DNA of 64,000 nt, from positions 2,914,001-2,978,000 of the forward strand of contig NZ_CP126084.1 of NCBI RefSeq assembly GCF_030122845.1. The letters run 5' to 3'. Both the position numbers and the translations under genes were made by a program. Positions 16,978 through 25,937 of the stretch are shown here, one piece after another (positions within the stretch are counted from its first letter, which is position 1; each line of letters begins with the position of its first letter). Below the pieces are notes generated by a model that saw only the letters and a program-made list of their open reading frames with translations, made no database searches and was not told the origin of the DNA. The stretch is from Paenibacillus woosongensis (lineage in GTDB: Bacteria > Bacillota > Bacilli > Paenibacillales > Paenibacillaceae).

Positions 16978-18165
16978 TTATTTCAGACCCTTGCGGCGGT
17001 TGGAAATGTCCAGCCAGACGGCAAAGACGAGGATGGAACCCTTGACCACATACTGCCAGAACGATTCAAGTCCCATCAGCGACATGCCGTTGTCCAGCGA
17101 GGTCATGACCAGGGCACCGATCAGCGCACCGATGACAGTACCGGCTCCGCCCATCAGCGAGGTGCCGCCGATGACGCAAGCGGCAATCGCGTCCATCTCG
17201 GCCATCGTTCCCGCGGTGATCGTCGCTGAGGCCAGGCGGGACGTTAAGACGATAGCAGCGATCGAGCTGAGCAAACCGCTGAGCAGGAAAATCATCATCG
17301 TCTTCCGATGGATATTAATCCCCGATAGACGGGCAGCCTCCTTGTTTCCGCCAATGGCGTAAATATGTCGTCCGAAAGTCGTCTTCGTAGACAGAAAATA
17401 AAAGATTACGGCTAACGCGATAACAAAGATAATCGGGAACGGAATGCCCTTGTAATTGTTCATTATGAGTACAAATGAAATGACCAGCAGCGAGATCACG
17501 GCGATTTTTATCAGATCCACGCCGAGCGGAGCTACCTCAAAGCCATATTTTTGCCGGGAGCGGCGCTTTCTTATCGCACTCCATACGATTAACGCAATGG
17601 CGATCGCTGCGATAACAATCCCGAATCCTTTGGCAAAGTAAGCATTGCCCAGCATGGCCAGTACCGGATCGGATACCGGAATCGTCATCGACTCCGTAAC
17701 GCCCATCAGTACGCCGCGGAACACCATCATCCCGCCGAGCGTTACGATAAAAGCGGGAATCATTTTATAGGCGACGAGCCAGCCTTGCACCAGCCCGAGC
17801 ACAGCCCCGGCTGCCAATGTGCCAACGATGACGATGATGGGCGGAAGTCCCATCCAGTTGCTCAGAATGGCGGCGATCCCCCCCGTCAGGCCGACAATCG
17901 AACCGACCGACAGGTCGATATGGCCCGCGACAATGACCAGCACCATGCCGATGGCCAGAATCGAAGTGACTGACATTTGCGTAAACAGGTTAGAAAGATT
18001 GCGTGCGGTCAAAAATGTAGGATCCAGTATCCCGAACAGGACCCAAATGAGTACGAGCGCTCCAACCATCGTATAAGCGCGTACGTCCATTTTGCCGAAT
18101 AGGCTGCCCCAGAGCGACGTTTTCGCTGCGGGAGCTTCCTGCTTTTGAAGTTCATTTTGTAGCAT
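16978..18165 (-). CDS. Monosaccharide ABC transporter permease (XylH/GguB-like)
   Basis: Inner-membrane permease of 395 residues in the ribose/xylose/galactose (CUT2) class, with around 10 hydrophobic segments. Conserved stretches include GHIDLSVGSIVGLTGGIAA, VTLGGMMVFRG and the coupling region GGNKEAARLSGI, then AVIGG-type CVIGGTSLMGGAGTVIGALIG. It works with the ATPase encoded immediately upstream (2 bp apart) and the binding lipoprotein. The best match in memory is the multiple-monosaccharide or xylose system, where one long permease serves as a homodimer. Substrate range unproven. Confidence 0.88.
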   Translation of the reverse strand: MLQNELQKQEAPAAKTSLWGSLFGKMDVRAYTMVGALVLIWVLFGILDPTFLTARNLSNLFTQMSVTSILAIGMVLVIVAGHIDLSVGSIVGLTGGIAAILSNWMGLPPIIVIVGTLAAGAVLGLVQGWLVAYKMIPAFIVTLGGMMVFRGVLMGVTESMTIPVSDPVLAMLGNAYFAKGFGIVIAAIAIALIVWSAIRKRRSRQKYGFEVAPLGVDLIKIAVISLLVISFVLIMNNYKGIPFPIIFVIALAVIFYFLSTKTTFGRHIYAIGGNKEAARLSGINIHRKTMMIFLLSGLLSSIAAIVLTSRLASATITAGTMAEMDAIAACVIGGTSLMGGAGTVIGALIGALVMTSLDNGMSLMGLESFWQYVVKGSILVFAVWLDISNRRKGLK

Positions 18166-18167
18166 AG

Positions 18168-19679
18168 TTATTTCCCTCCCGTTGCGGCTTGCATAATATT
18201 TTCTTGCGTCGCTTCACGCCAATCGAACTCGCGTACGAATTCCCCTTCGCTCATAACCAGAATCCGGTCGCTCATGCCCAGAACCTCCGGAAGCTCCGAG
18301 GAAATCATAATAATGGCTACGCCTTGCTCAACAAGCTGATTCATCAAATGATATATTTCGTACTTCGCTCCAACGTCAATCCCCCGGGTCGGCTCATCCA
18401 TGATGAGGATTTTCGGATCGGACATCAGCCATTTGCCGATGACGACCTTCTGTTGATTCCCCCCGGAGAGCGTTCCTACGGCCGTTTCGAGCGAAGCTGT
18501 TTTCGTCTTTAAATCCTGCACAAACCGAAGGCCCCATCTAATCTCTTCATTTTCGTTAATGACTCCAAGCTTTGACACTTTGCTCATCGTAGCCATCGTC
18601 GTATTCGTCTTCACGTCCATATTCATCACGAGTCCCTGACGCTTGCGGTCCTCGCTGACCAAAGCAAAACCCGCCTCGATTGCATCGGTCACCGACCGGA
18701 TGCGCACCGGCTTGCCTTCGATCAGTACTTCTCCTGTAGAGCGTCCTTCATAGGCGCCAAACAAACTGCTTACCAGTTCGGTACGCCCGGCCCCCATCAA
18801 TCCGGCGATTCCTAAAATTTCTCCCTTACGTAAAGTGAAATTTACATCCTCAATCACTTTTTGGTCCCGTTTCTCGGGATGCCATACATTATAGTTCTTA
18901 ACCTCAAGCACAATCTCCCCAGGCGTATGCTCCACCCTTGGATAACGCTCCGTCAGCTCGCGGCCGACCATGAGCGACACAACCTGGTCATCGTTCGTTT
19001 CATGGCGGTCCAGCGTTGTTACCGTCTGCCCGTCGCGCAGCACCGTGATCGAATCCGCCAACTCGAACACCTCCGGCATTTTGTGCGAGATATAAATGCA
19101 GGAAACCCCTTCGCTGCGGAGCTGATTCAGAATATTCATCAAAATGGCGACTTCGCTTTCGGTCAATGCCGCCGTCGGTTCATCCAGGATCAGAATTTGC
19201 GTATGCTTGGACAGCGCTTTGGCGATTTCTACGAGCTGCTGCTGGCCGATGCCCAGGCTGCCGATTTTCGTGTTCGGCGAAATGTTCAGCCCTACTCTTT
19301 TCAACCACAGGGCAGCATTATGATACAGCTCATCCCAGCGGATAACCCCGTGCCTTTGCGGCTCCGCCCCGAGAAAAATATTCTCGCCCACCGTCATATC
19401 CTTCACGAGCGCCAGCTCCTGGTGAATAATCGTAATGCCCGCCTTCTCCGCATCTACAATGTTGTGAAACTCCTTCTTCTCTCCGCCGATGAGCAGATCC
19501 CCGCTATAGGTTCCCGCCGGATACAGACCGCTCAGCACCTTCATCAGCGTTGACTTGCCCGCCCCATTCTCGCCGCACAAGGCATGAATTTCGCCTTTCC
19601 GCAGCTTGAAGTTCACCTGATCCAGCGCCTTGACGCCCGGAAACTCTTTGCTGATGTTCACCATCTCTAACACGTACAT
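18168..19679 (-). CDS. Sugar ABC transporter ATP-binding protein (XylG/GguA-like)
   Basis: Duplicated ATPase of 503 residues, as in all CUT2 sugar importers. The first half has Walker A GENGAGKST, the signature LGIGQQQ and Walker B ILILDEPTAAL. The second half has the degenerate Walker A GLMGAGRTE, the signature LSGGNQQKV and Walker B ILIMDEPTRGID. It powers uptake of a monosaccharide together with the permease and binding protein on either side. Start ATG at 19679 behind AAGGAGATAG. A gap of about 120 bp separates it from the binding-protein gene. Confidence 0.92.
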   Translation of the reverse strand: MYVLEMVNISKEFPGVKALDQVNFKLRKGEIHALCGENGAGKSTLMKVLSGLYPAGTYSGDLLIGGEKKEFHNIVDAEKAGITIIHQELALVKDMTVGENIFLGAEPQRHGVIRWDELYHNAALWLKRVGLNISPNTKIGSLGIGQQQLVEIAKALSKHTQILILDEPTAALTESEVAILMNILNQLRSEGVSCIYISHKMPEVFELADSITVLRDGQTVTTLDRHETNDDQVVSLMVGRELTERYPRVEHTPGEIVLEVKNYNVWHPEKRDQKVIEDVNFTLRKGEILGIAGLMGAGRTELVSSLFGAYEGRSTGEVLIEGKPVRIRSVTDAIEAGFALVSEDRKRQGLVMNMDVKTNTTMATMSKVSKLGVINENEEIRWGLRFVQDLKTKTASLETAVGTLSGGNQQKVVIGKWLMSDPKILIMDEPTRGIDVGAKYEIYHLMNQLVEQGVAIIMISSELPEVLGMSDRILVMSEGEFVREFDWREATQENIMQAATGGK

Positions 19680-19801
19680 AGGCTCTATCTCCTTCTAACG
19701 CCGAGTTATCGTAAAGGGAGAGGACAGCCGAAGCCTCTTGCAATTTCCGCACGAACTTCAACTGCCCCGCTGATCCCTTGCCGGATTCACTTAGCTAAAG
19801 C

Positions 19802-20905
19802 TTACTGCTGCGGCCACTGATCTTTAGGAACGTTCTTGTAGACATCCTCCAGCTTGTGGAAACCGTCCTCGATCAAAATAGAGAGCTCATCCTTGCTCAC
19901 CGGAATCGGATCGAGCAATACGGACGGTACATCGAATTTGCCGTTGTACACGGTCGTGTCCGTGGCAATGTCTTCACCTTTTGCAGCTGCAACGGCCATT
20001 TCGGCCGCTTTTGTGGCGATCGATTTAATCGGCTTATATACCGTCATTTGCTGCGTGCCTTCTGCGATCCGCTGCACCGCGGCCAAATCCGCATCCTGTC
20101 CGGATACCGGGATTTTGCCAGCCATGCCTTGAGCGGTCAGAGCCTGTATAGCTCCGCCTGCCGTACCGTCATTCGCTGCTACAACGCCCTGCACGTCGTT
20201 CTTCACGGCGGTCAGCGCATTTTCCATGTTCTTCAAGGCTTCTTCCGGCTTCCAGTCTTTGGAGAACTGGTCATATACGATTTTGATGTCGCCTTTCTCT
20301 TCCAGCGGCTTCAAAATGTTCATAGCCCCCGTCTTGAACATATGTGCGTTGTTATCCGTATCGGCTCCGCCGATGTAGACGATGTTGCCTTTCGGCGCTT
20401 GGTCGATGACCGCCTGAGCCTGAAGCTCCCCGACCCGGACGTTGTCAAAAGAAATGTAATAGTCCACTTCCGCATTGTTGATCAGGCGATCGTACGCGAT
20501 AACCTTGATGCCTTCTTTATGCGCCTTCTCCACGATCGGCGCGGTCGCTTCCGCATTGTGCGCGATAACGACAAGGACGTCGACGCCCTGCGAAATCAGC
20601 TGCTCCGCCTGGCTAAGCTGCGTAGCATCATCCCCGTTCGCTGCCAGCACCTTTACATCCCCGCCGAGCTCCTTCACCTTGGCCGAGAAAATATCCCGGT
20701 CCTTCTGCCAGCGCTCCTCCTTCAGCGTGTCCATCGACAGCCCAATGACGATCTTGCCGTCATCTTTGCCTGCGGCTGCATTTCCTGTTCCTGCGCTGTT
20801 CTTCGTATTCGCGCTGCCGTCCGACACCACGCCGCAGCCTGCCAATGAAGATGCCAGCAACAATGCAGCTAAGCTTAACCGTAACAAATGACCGTATTTT
20901 CTCAC
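19802..20905 (-). CDS. Sugar-binding lipoprotein of the ABC transporter (XylF/ChvE-like)
   Basis: Extracellular sugar-binding lipoprotein. A basic start, a hydrophobic core and the lipobox LAGC near residue 25 are followed by a Ser/Asn/Gly linker. The periplasmic-binding fold then runs GLSMDTLKEERWQKDRDIF, LVVIAHNAEA, VIAYDRLINN and VAANDGTAGGAIQAL. These match the xylose/multiple-sugar binding proteins XylF and ChvE. GTG at 20905 gives a normal signal peptide and has AGGGG upstream; the ATG at 20926 would add seven charged residues and has no ribosome site. It is the first gene of the transporter operon, and a cre-like site lies just upstream. Confidence 0.87.
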   Translation of the reverse strand: MRKYGHLLRLSLAALLLASSLAGCGVVSDGSANTKNSAGTGNAAAGKDDGKIVIGLSMDTLKEERWQKDRDIFSAKVKELGGDVKVLAANGDDATQLSQAEQLISQGVDVLVVIAHNAEATAPIVEKAHKEGIKVIAYDRLINNAEVDYYISFDNVRVGELQAQAVIDQAPKGNIVYIGGADTDNNAHMFKTGAMNILKPLEEKGDIKIVYDQFSKDWKPEEALKNMENALTAVKNDVQGVVAANDGTAGGAIQALTAQGMAGKIPVSGQDADLAAVQRIAEGTQQMTVYKPIKSIATKAAEMAVAAAKGEDIATDTTVYNGKFDVPSVLLDPIPVSKDELSILIEDGFHKLEDVYKNVPKDQWPQQ

Positions 20906-20940
20906 TCTTTCTTCGCCCCTTTTCATCGGATAAATTAATT

Positions 20941-20954
20941 TGATTGCGCTTACA
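20941..20954 (-). promoter_or_regulatory. cre-like (CcpA) site upstream of the sugar transporter
   Basis: The minus strand reads TGTAAGCGCAATCA, matching 13 of 14 positions of TGWAARCGYTWWCW. It lies 36 bp ahead of the GTG start of the binding-protein gene, so carbon catabolite repression by CcpA is likely. Confidence 0.6.
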
Positions 20955-21093
20955 TTTCAATCTTAGCACCGGATCTGAAGCTGCGGGAGGTCAATGACCT
21001 GCATTTGTTTGCTCTCCACCTTCATTGGATTGCGGCCTGATGTAATGATTTTCATGGACAGCGCTTTCATAGCACTATTCTGTTCTATACAGC

Positions 21094-21124
21094 AAAAAAG
21101 TCCTTGTTGTTTAACAAGGACTTG
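21094..21124 (-). terminator. Terminator of the sensor operon
   Basis: The minus strand reads AAGTCCTTGTT-aaac-AACAAGGACTT followed by TTTT. The 5' arm contains the last codons of the response-regulator gene. Confidence 0.85.
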
Positions 21125-22691
21125 TCTTCTCCAGCTGCTGGCGATACTCGGTAGGTGTCATTCCCGTCGTCTTCTTGAAGACGCGGCTGAAATAGTTCGG
21201 GTCATTATAACCGACCTCAAAACAAATCTCCTTCAAGCTGAGGCGCTGTTCTCCGATCAGTCTCTTGGCCTCTTCCATACGCAGCCGTGTTACATAATCA
21301 ATGAAGTTCTCACCGGTATGCTGCTTGAACAATTTGCTGAAATAATACGGGCTTAGATTCACGTATTCAGCACTCTGCTCCATCGAGATGTCTTCTTTGT
21401 ACTTCTGGCCGATATAGAGCAGCGCCCGCTGCAGCACATGCGAACGGCCGCGTTCCTTTTCCTCCTTCAGGCCATCGATGAACGTATCCAGCCACAGCTG
21501 CGCACCCTGCCTTAATGTTTCCCGGTCCTCGATGGCGCTTAACGAACTGATTAATTCTGCCCCATCCCCAGCTTGCGTACCCCGGCTTAAATATAAGAGC
21601 AATCCAATCACCTCTCCCCGCAGACGCGGTAAAGGGGCAGGCTCGTTCTCCACCAGCCGTTCCCAGAACAGGGCGAACCGGTTCGTCGCCTCCAGCTTAT
21701 CCTGCCGCAGCAGCGCATCCAGCAGCTTCTTCTCTTCGTCAAGCGTAATAACCCTCTGTCCCGAGCTTTGCGCAATATCGTCATAATGCCGGACACTGAC
21801 GAGATCATGATCATCCGCGCATACGCGGACGGCTTCCCGGTACGACCGGCTCATCCCGTCCCAGCCTTCACGGATTGAACCAATGCCGACGGACACGGTG
21901 AGATGGAATCGTTCCTCGATGAGATTCTTTACGCGTTCGCCCCACTCGAGCGATTTCACGCGCTGGGAATACCCCGGCTGACCAGGAGGCAAAGGAATGA
22001 ATAACGCCATCTGATGCCCGACCACAGGACTGACGAGGCAGGAGAGATTCGGCTTGGCGAACTGCTTGATGGCTTCGTAGACTTCCTTTTTGACGAGCTG
22101 GAACCCTTCCCAATCTCTGGCGGCATGTCGGGCAAAAGACAGCACCATCGCATACCCCTTCTGCCACTGCAAATTCAATAAATGGGCCAGCTGCTCCACC
22201 TCGACCTCCTGCACGCATTCCAGCATCAGCATGAGTGACAGCTCATTCTCCGCCAGCGGCAGCAGCTGAGACAGCTTCTCCTGCATTTCCAGCCGCTCAT
22301 CCCTCTCCCGCCGCGCCTCTTCCGTCTCCGCGATCAGCGTTTTCAGCACCTCGAGCACCTCCTCCCGCTTGGCCGGTTTGAGCAGGTAGTCCCGTACCCC
22401 CAATGCCAGGCTCTCCTTGGCATAGGTGAAATAATCATGAGCCGTAATCATCACGATCCTTGTCGCCGGATACTTCGCCAGTATTTCCCGGACCGCCTCG
22501 AGCCCTTGAATCCCAGGCATCTTGATATCCATAAAGATAAAATCCGGCCGCGCCTCCTCTGCAAGCTGAATGGCCCGTCTGCCGTTCTCCGCATGGAGAA
22601 ACGTAAAGGTATCCGGCAGCATATGCCGGATCATCAGCTCCAGCCCCTCGCGTTCAAGGGCTTCATCATCCGCAATAAGCAAGGTGTACAC
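21111..22691 (-). CDS. YesN-type response regulator (AraC output)
   Basis: Two-component response regulator of 526 residues. The N-terminal receiver domain begins LLIADDEALEREGLE, with the phospho-acceptor in FIFMDIKMPG (about residue 55) and the switch lysine in YLLKPAK. A long helical middle part and a partial GGDEF-like segment follow. The C-terminal AraC/XylS pair of helix-turn-helices (ISMEQSAEYVNLSPYYFSKLFKQ and LSLKEICFEVGYNDPNYFSRVFKK) binds DNA. GTG at 22691 follows GGGGGGATAG. It is the last gene of a three-gene sensing operon. Its likely target is the adjacent sugar transporter operon (inference from position). Confidence 0.92.
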   Translation of the reverse strand: MYTLLIADDEALEREGLELMIRHMLPDTFTFLHAENGRRAIQLAEEARPDFIFMDIKMPGIQGLEAVREILAKYPATRIVMITAHDYFTYAKESLALGVRDYLLKPAKREEVLEVLKTLIAETEEARRERDERLEMQEKLSQLLPLAENELSLMLMLECVQEVEVEQLAHLLNLQWQKGYAMVLSFARHAARDWEGFQLVKKEVYEAIKQFAKPNLSCLVSPVVGHQMALFIPLPPGQPGYSQRVKSLEWGERVKNLIEERFHLTVSVGIGSIREGWDGMSRSYREAVRVCADDHDLVSVRHYDDIAQSSGQRVITLDEEKKLLDALLRQDKLEATNRFALFWERLVENEPAPLPRLRGEVIGLLLYLSRGTQAGDGAELISSLSAIEDRETLRQGAQLWLDTFIDGLKEEKERGRSHVLQRALLYIGQKYKEDISMEQSAEYVNLSPYYFSKLFKQHTGENFIDYVTRLRMEEAKRLIGEQRLSLKEICFEVGYNDPNYFSRVFKKTTGMTPTEYRQQLEKTSPC

Positions 22692-22723
22692 TGGCTATCC
22701 CCCCATATAGAAAATTCAATCTT

Positions 22724-24160
22724 TTAAGCCGCCTTACGAAACGGCAGGGTAAAGAGCACGGCAGTACCCTCCCCCTCTGCACTGTCAATCTCAATCCGCT
22801 CCTGCCCATCGAAGAATAAATGCAATCTTTTGAATACATTATGCGTACCTAGTCCGGTAGATTGTCCTTTTCTGCGGCCATAACGCGGCGCTGCCTCGCG
22901 AATCGACTGGAGCAGCATTTGCGCCGTCTCTTCGCTCATTCCGAGGCCGTTGTCGCGAATTTCGATTTCCACGCTGTCTTCCGTATAACTGATGCCGAGT
23001 TTCAGCATCGCGCCCGCCTCCATCTGCTCGATGCCGTGCACGAATGCGTTTTCAAGAATCGGCTGCAGCGTTAGGCATGGGATCATACAGTCCAGCGCCC
23101 GTTCGTCAATGTCCATTACAAATTCGATCCGGTCGCGGAACCTCGCCTTCTGGATATTTATATATTCGGTCACATGCTCCACCTCTTCACGCAGTGGAAC
23201 CGCCTGATCCAGCTTCTGTAAATTGTATCGCAGCAGACGCGAGACGGAGACAGCAAGATCGCTCGTCCGCGTGGCCCCTTCGATGTAGGCGAGCTTGGAA
23301 ATGGAGTTCAGTGTATTGAACAGAAAATGCGGATTAATTTGGCTTTGCAGTGCTTTCAGCTCCAGTTCCTTGACCAGGCGGTCTTTCTCCAAGCTGTCCA
23401 TATTCTCCGCCATCAGCCGCTGTATGTTATCGATCATGCCGTTAAAGGCGCGGCAAAGAATGCTGATTTCATCATGGCTGTCGCTTTCCGGCGCCTTCGT
23501 ATCCATCCGTCCCTTTGAAATCTGCTTCGCGGTAGCCACAAGGCGGCGGATCGGCTCCGTAATGCTCTTCGACAGCCAAAGGGCGAGCAGAATACTGAGC
23601 GCCCCCATGGTAATAACGAGCAAAATGCCCAGCGTATTCAACCGCTCCGACGTAAACATCATCTCCTGATAGATCGGCTTGTACTGCTCCAGTTCAAGGT
23701 CGACAAGCGCCTGGGCTTCCTCGCGAATGAAGCGCTCCGTTCTCTCTGCTTCTATATACTGCCCCGCCATCGTGCCCGAATCCTGATCATCGATTCCGGC
23801 GATCATCCCTTCCGCCTGCTCGATAAACGTATCGATAATATTGCGGTAGTTGACCAGCGGCAGATCGCTGGGACCGATGGTAGCCAGGCTGTCCAGCTCT
23901 GCTCGCAGCATTTTTACGTTGTTGAGATGCTTGATGACCTCCGGCATGCTTTCCGCGTCCATTTGCATAATGTAGCGGTTCATCGACCGCATATTTTCCC
24001 CGACCTCATAGGAAACTTCTTTATATAACAGAATTCGGTTCATCATGAGATGATAGCTTTCCTGCACCGTCTTGCCGCTCTCGAACAGGAAAAAAGAAAC
24101 CGAGCTCAGCAGAAGCACCAGCAGCGGAATAACGGTAAACAGCTTCTTGCGGATCGTCAT
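22724..24160 (-). CDS. YesM-type sensor histidine kinase
   Basis: Membrane sensor kinase of 478 residues. A first membrane helix (VIPLLVLLLSSVSFFLF), an extracellular part of about 150 residues and a second helix (ILLVITMGALSILLALWL) come first. Then a HAMP domain (LSKSITEPIRRLVATAKQIS) and a His_kinase domain with QINPHFLFNTLNSI carrying the phospho-histidine. The ATPase has DNGLGMSEE and GLGTHNVFKRL. Start ATG at 24160 overlaps the upstream stop in ATGA, so the sugar-binding sensor and kinase are translationally coupled. It probably phosphorylates the adjacent AraC-type regulator. Confidence 0.92.
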   Translation of the reverse strand: MTIRKKLFTVIPLLVLLLSSVSFFLFESGKTVQESYHLMMNRILLYKEVSYEVGENMRSMNRYIMQMDAESMPEVIKHLNNVKMLRAELDSLATIGPSDLPLVNYRNIIDTFIEQAEGMIAGIDDQDSGTMAGQYIEAERTERFIREEAQALVDLELEQYKPIYQEMMFTSERLNTLGILLVITMGALSILLALWLSKSITEPIRRLVATAKQISKGRMDTKAPESDSHDEISILCRAFNGMIDNIQRLMAENMDSLEKDRLVKELELKALQSQINPHFLFNTLNSISKLAYIEGATRTSDLAVSVSRLLRYNLQKLDQAVPLREEVEHVTEYINIQKARFRDRIEFVMDIDERALDCMIPCLTLQPILENAFVHGIEQMEAGAMLKLGISYTEDSVEIEIRDNGLGMSEETAQMLLQSIREAAPRYGRRKGQSTGLGTHNVFKRLHLFFDGQERIEIDSAEGEGTAVLFTLPFRKAA

Positions 24161-25140
24161 AAGCTCTCTCCCTCCTGCACGTTGCTGCGATCCAGCACCT
24201 TAACCTCGGTATAATATGCGGGAAGCAGCTGCCTTCCCTGGAAATGGTCATATAGCAGTTTTACTGCCGTTCCGCCCATCAAATAAGGCTGCTGCGCCAC
24301 CGTCGCTTGAATCTCTCCGCTGCGAATCGCAGACAGCGTCTCCTTCTGGTTGTCAAAACCGATTATCGTCAGATCATCGCGCTTCAAGCTCTTGGCCGCT
24401 TGCAGCATCCCTAACGCATCCGTGGCGCTGGTGCCAACCATGATGCTGATTTCCGGATGCTCCCGCAGCATCTCCGACGCCTGCTGAATCGCCTCCATAT
24501 GCGAAATGTTAGAGCTGCGCACAGCGACAATCTCCAGCCCGCCGTACTGCTCCACAACCTGCTTCAGCCCGTCCAGCCGCTGCAGCTGGCTCTCGGCAAG
24601 TTCGCTGCCGATAATGACGCCGATTTTTCCGGATCCGCCGGTTCTTTCAACGACCAAGCGTCCCAAGCTCTCCCCTGCGGCCAAATTGTCCGTACCGACG
24701 TAGGCCAGCCGGTTGCTATCCGGCGCATCCGTATCGATCGTAACGACTGGAATGCCTCGTGCCACCGCCTTATCAATTAGCGGTGTAAACTTCTCCTCGT
24801 TCAGCCCCTGCACAATAATCGCATCCACGCGGGCGGCAATCGCTTTTTCCAGCAAATTCAGCTGCTCGTCCATGTTGTTGCGAACCGCCCCGACAAATTC
24901 GATATCGATCCCATACTCCTCCGCCGCTTGCTGCGCCCCCTTCTCTACCATTTCCCAATACGGATGATAGCGCTCCTGCTCGATGAGCACGATATGATAT
25001 CGCTGCGTCCCATTCCCCTCATGCCCCTGCAATTCCCTCACAATGCTGCTCATTTTCCCGGAATGATGCGCGAAGCCGATAAACAGATATGTAAGTAAGC
25101 CGATCAAGACCGCCGCGGCGGCCAGCCATTTTTTGTCCAT
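24157..25140 (-). CDS. Membrane-anchored sugar-binding sensor protein
   Basis: A periplasmic-binding-fold protein of about 327 residues held by one N-terminal membrane helix (LAAAAVLIGLLTYLFIGFA); there is no lipobox cysteine. The ribose-binding-like domain reads ALVEKAIAARVDAII-type sequence (LLEKAIAARVDAIIVQG), GIPVVTIDTDAPDSNRLAYVG and VGTSATDALGMLQAA. In Bacillales such proteins bind an extracellular sugar and signal to a YesM-type kinase, forming three-component systems. ATG at 25140 follows GAGGTG by six bases; an ATG two codons earlier has no spacing. A cre-like site lies upstream. A decayed second copy of part of this gene sits at about 25805-25885. Confidence 0.82.
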   Translation of the reverse strand: MDKKWLAAAAVLIGLLTYLFIGFAHHSGKMSSIVRELQGHEGNGTQRYHIVLIEQERYHPYWEMVEKGAQQAAEEYGIDIEFVGAVRNNMDEQLNLLEKAIAARVDAIIVQGLNEEKFTPLIDKAVARGIPVVTIDTDAPDSNRLAYVGTDNLAAGESLGRLVVERTGGSGKIGVIIGSELAESQLQRLDGLKQVVEQYGGLEIVAVRSSNISHMEAIQQASEMLREHPEISIMVGTSATDALGMLQAAKSLKRDDLTIIGFDNQKETLSAIRSGEIQATVAQQPYLMGGTAVKLLYDHFQGRQLLPAYYTEVKVLDRSNVQEGESL

Positions 25141-25173
25141 CCCCATCACCTCAATGACTATCCTACCTGCAAG

Positions 25174-25187
25174 TGTAAGCGCTGGCA
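25174..25187 (-). promoter_or_regulatory. cre-like site upstream of the sensor operon
   Basis: TGTAAGCGCTGGCA (plus strand) matches about 12 of 14 cre positions and is close to the site before the transporter operon. It is 34 bp ahead of the sensor gene start. Confidence 0.45.
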
Positions 25188-25353
25188 ATGGGGTGTTATT
25201 CCCCCACTTTGTATCTTGACCGAGTCAGAGCAATTAATCATGGGCTTTACCCTCTTATCCATAACCTCGAGATTTCCCAAATTTTTGTATGAATGATTTA
25301 ATTTCCACAGCGGAATAATACATAAAAATAATGTAGAGGGGGTTTTAATAATT

Positions 25354-25614
25354 ATGTCTGATAAAGAACTATATGGAACATATCCGCGACAACCTGGTGA
25401 CTCCGACCCAGAACCAGAGCCTAAAGAACCAACTTCAGGCGGTGGCGCTGGTAACGGCCCAGGCGATGACACCGGTGGAGATAGATTAGATGTAATAAGT
25501 AAATTTAGGTCAATTGCAAGGGAAGAACTAAAGCATATGAATTCTTCTGATTTTAGAAAGATTAGCATGAACAATTTTGAAAGAACAATATTGAAAAATG
25601 ACGAAAATTATTAA
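25354..25614 (+). CDS. Hypothetical small acidic protein
   Basis: An 86-residue frame whose first half is low-complexity, rich in Pro, Glu, Asp and Gly (DSDPEPEPKEPTSGGG). The second half is a charged, probably helical segment (VISKFRSIAREELKHMN). No family is recognised and no membrane segment is present. A GAGGGGG lies about 12 bases before ATG 25354, somewhat far. The base composition is more AT-rich than the surrounding genes, and the orientation is opposite to its neighbours, which suggests an acquired piece. Confidence 0.4.
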   Translation: MSDKELYGTYPRQPGDSDPEPEPKEPTSGGGAGNGPGDDTGGDRLDVISKFRSIAREELKHMNSSDFRKISMNNFERTILKNDENY

Positions 25615-25643
25615 TTCAACATAAACTTTGAGGAGACTTAGAT

Positions 25644-25937
25644 ATGGCGCTAACCTTTAGAATTGTAACAAGCGGAAATCGTGCTGCGGTCAGAATGAAT
25701 ACATCAACTGATCCAAGCTTCTTTACGTTTGATGAAGTTGTTAAGTTTGATTCACCTGTAAAAGCTTGCTGGGCGGCAATAAGCTCATTCAATTTTCAAA
25801 TTCGAAATCGATATACCGATACGATAGGATATCGCTTCGTTCCACTCCCCTCATGTCCCTGTAATTCTTTCTCGATGATGCTTTTGCAGTTGAGCTATGC
25901 TTCTCCATTACCTTTCGCATCCTGCTTTTTAATTTGA
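25644..25937 (+). CDS. Short hypothetical ORF that runs into a gene remnant
   Basis: The frame starts MALTFRIVTSGNRAAVRM with GAGGAG eight to ten bases upstream, so the start looks real. After about residue 57 (SSFNFQIRN) it crosses, on the opposite strand, DNA homologous to the sugar-sensor gene, and from there the codons are meaningless. I read it as a small gene truncated by recombination and extended by chance to 97 codons. No family is recognised. It lies 29 bp after the previous small gene on the same strand. Confidence 0.35.
   Translation: MALTFRIVTSGNRAAVRMNTSTDPSFFTFDEVVKFDSPVKACWAAISSFNFQIRNRYTDTIGYRFVPLPSCPCNSFSMMLLQLSYASPLPFASCFLI
25805..25885 (-). pseudogene. Remnant of a second sugar-binding sensor gene
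   Basis: Read on the minus strand this segment gives SIIEKELQGHEGSGTKRYPI, which aligns with SSIVRELQGHEGNGTQRYHI near the N-terminus of the intact sensor gene. The DNA also matches over about 70 bases (for example cccctcatgcccctgcaatt at 25015 against cccctcatgtccctgtaatt at 25849). The frame stops soon after and lacks the rest of the domain. It is the stump of a paralogue or of a duplicated locus. Confidence 0.7.

Noticed and set aside
25158-25574. A 138-codon minus-strand ORF opposite the small acidic protein gene
   Set aside because: No ribosome site, low-complexity antisense product, and it covers the cre-like site and the promoter region of the sensor operon.
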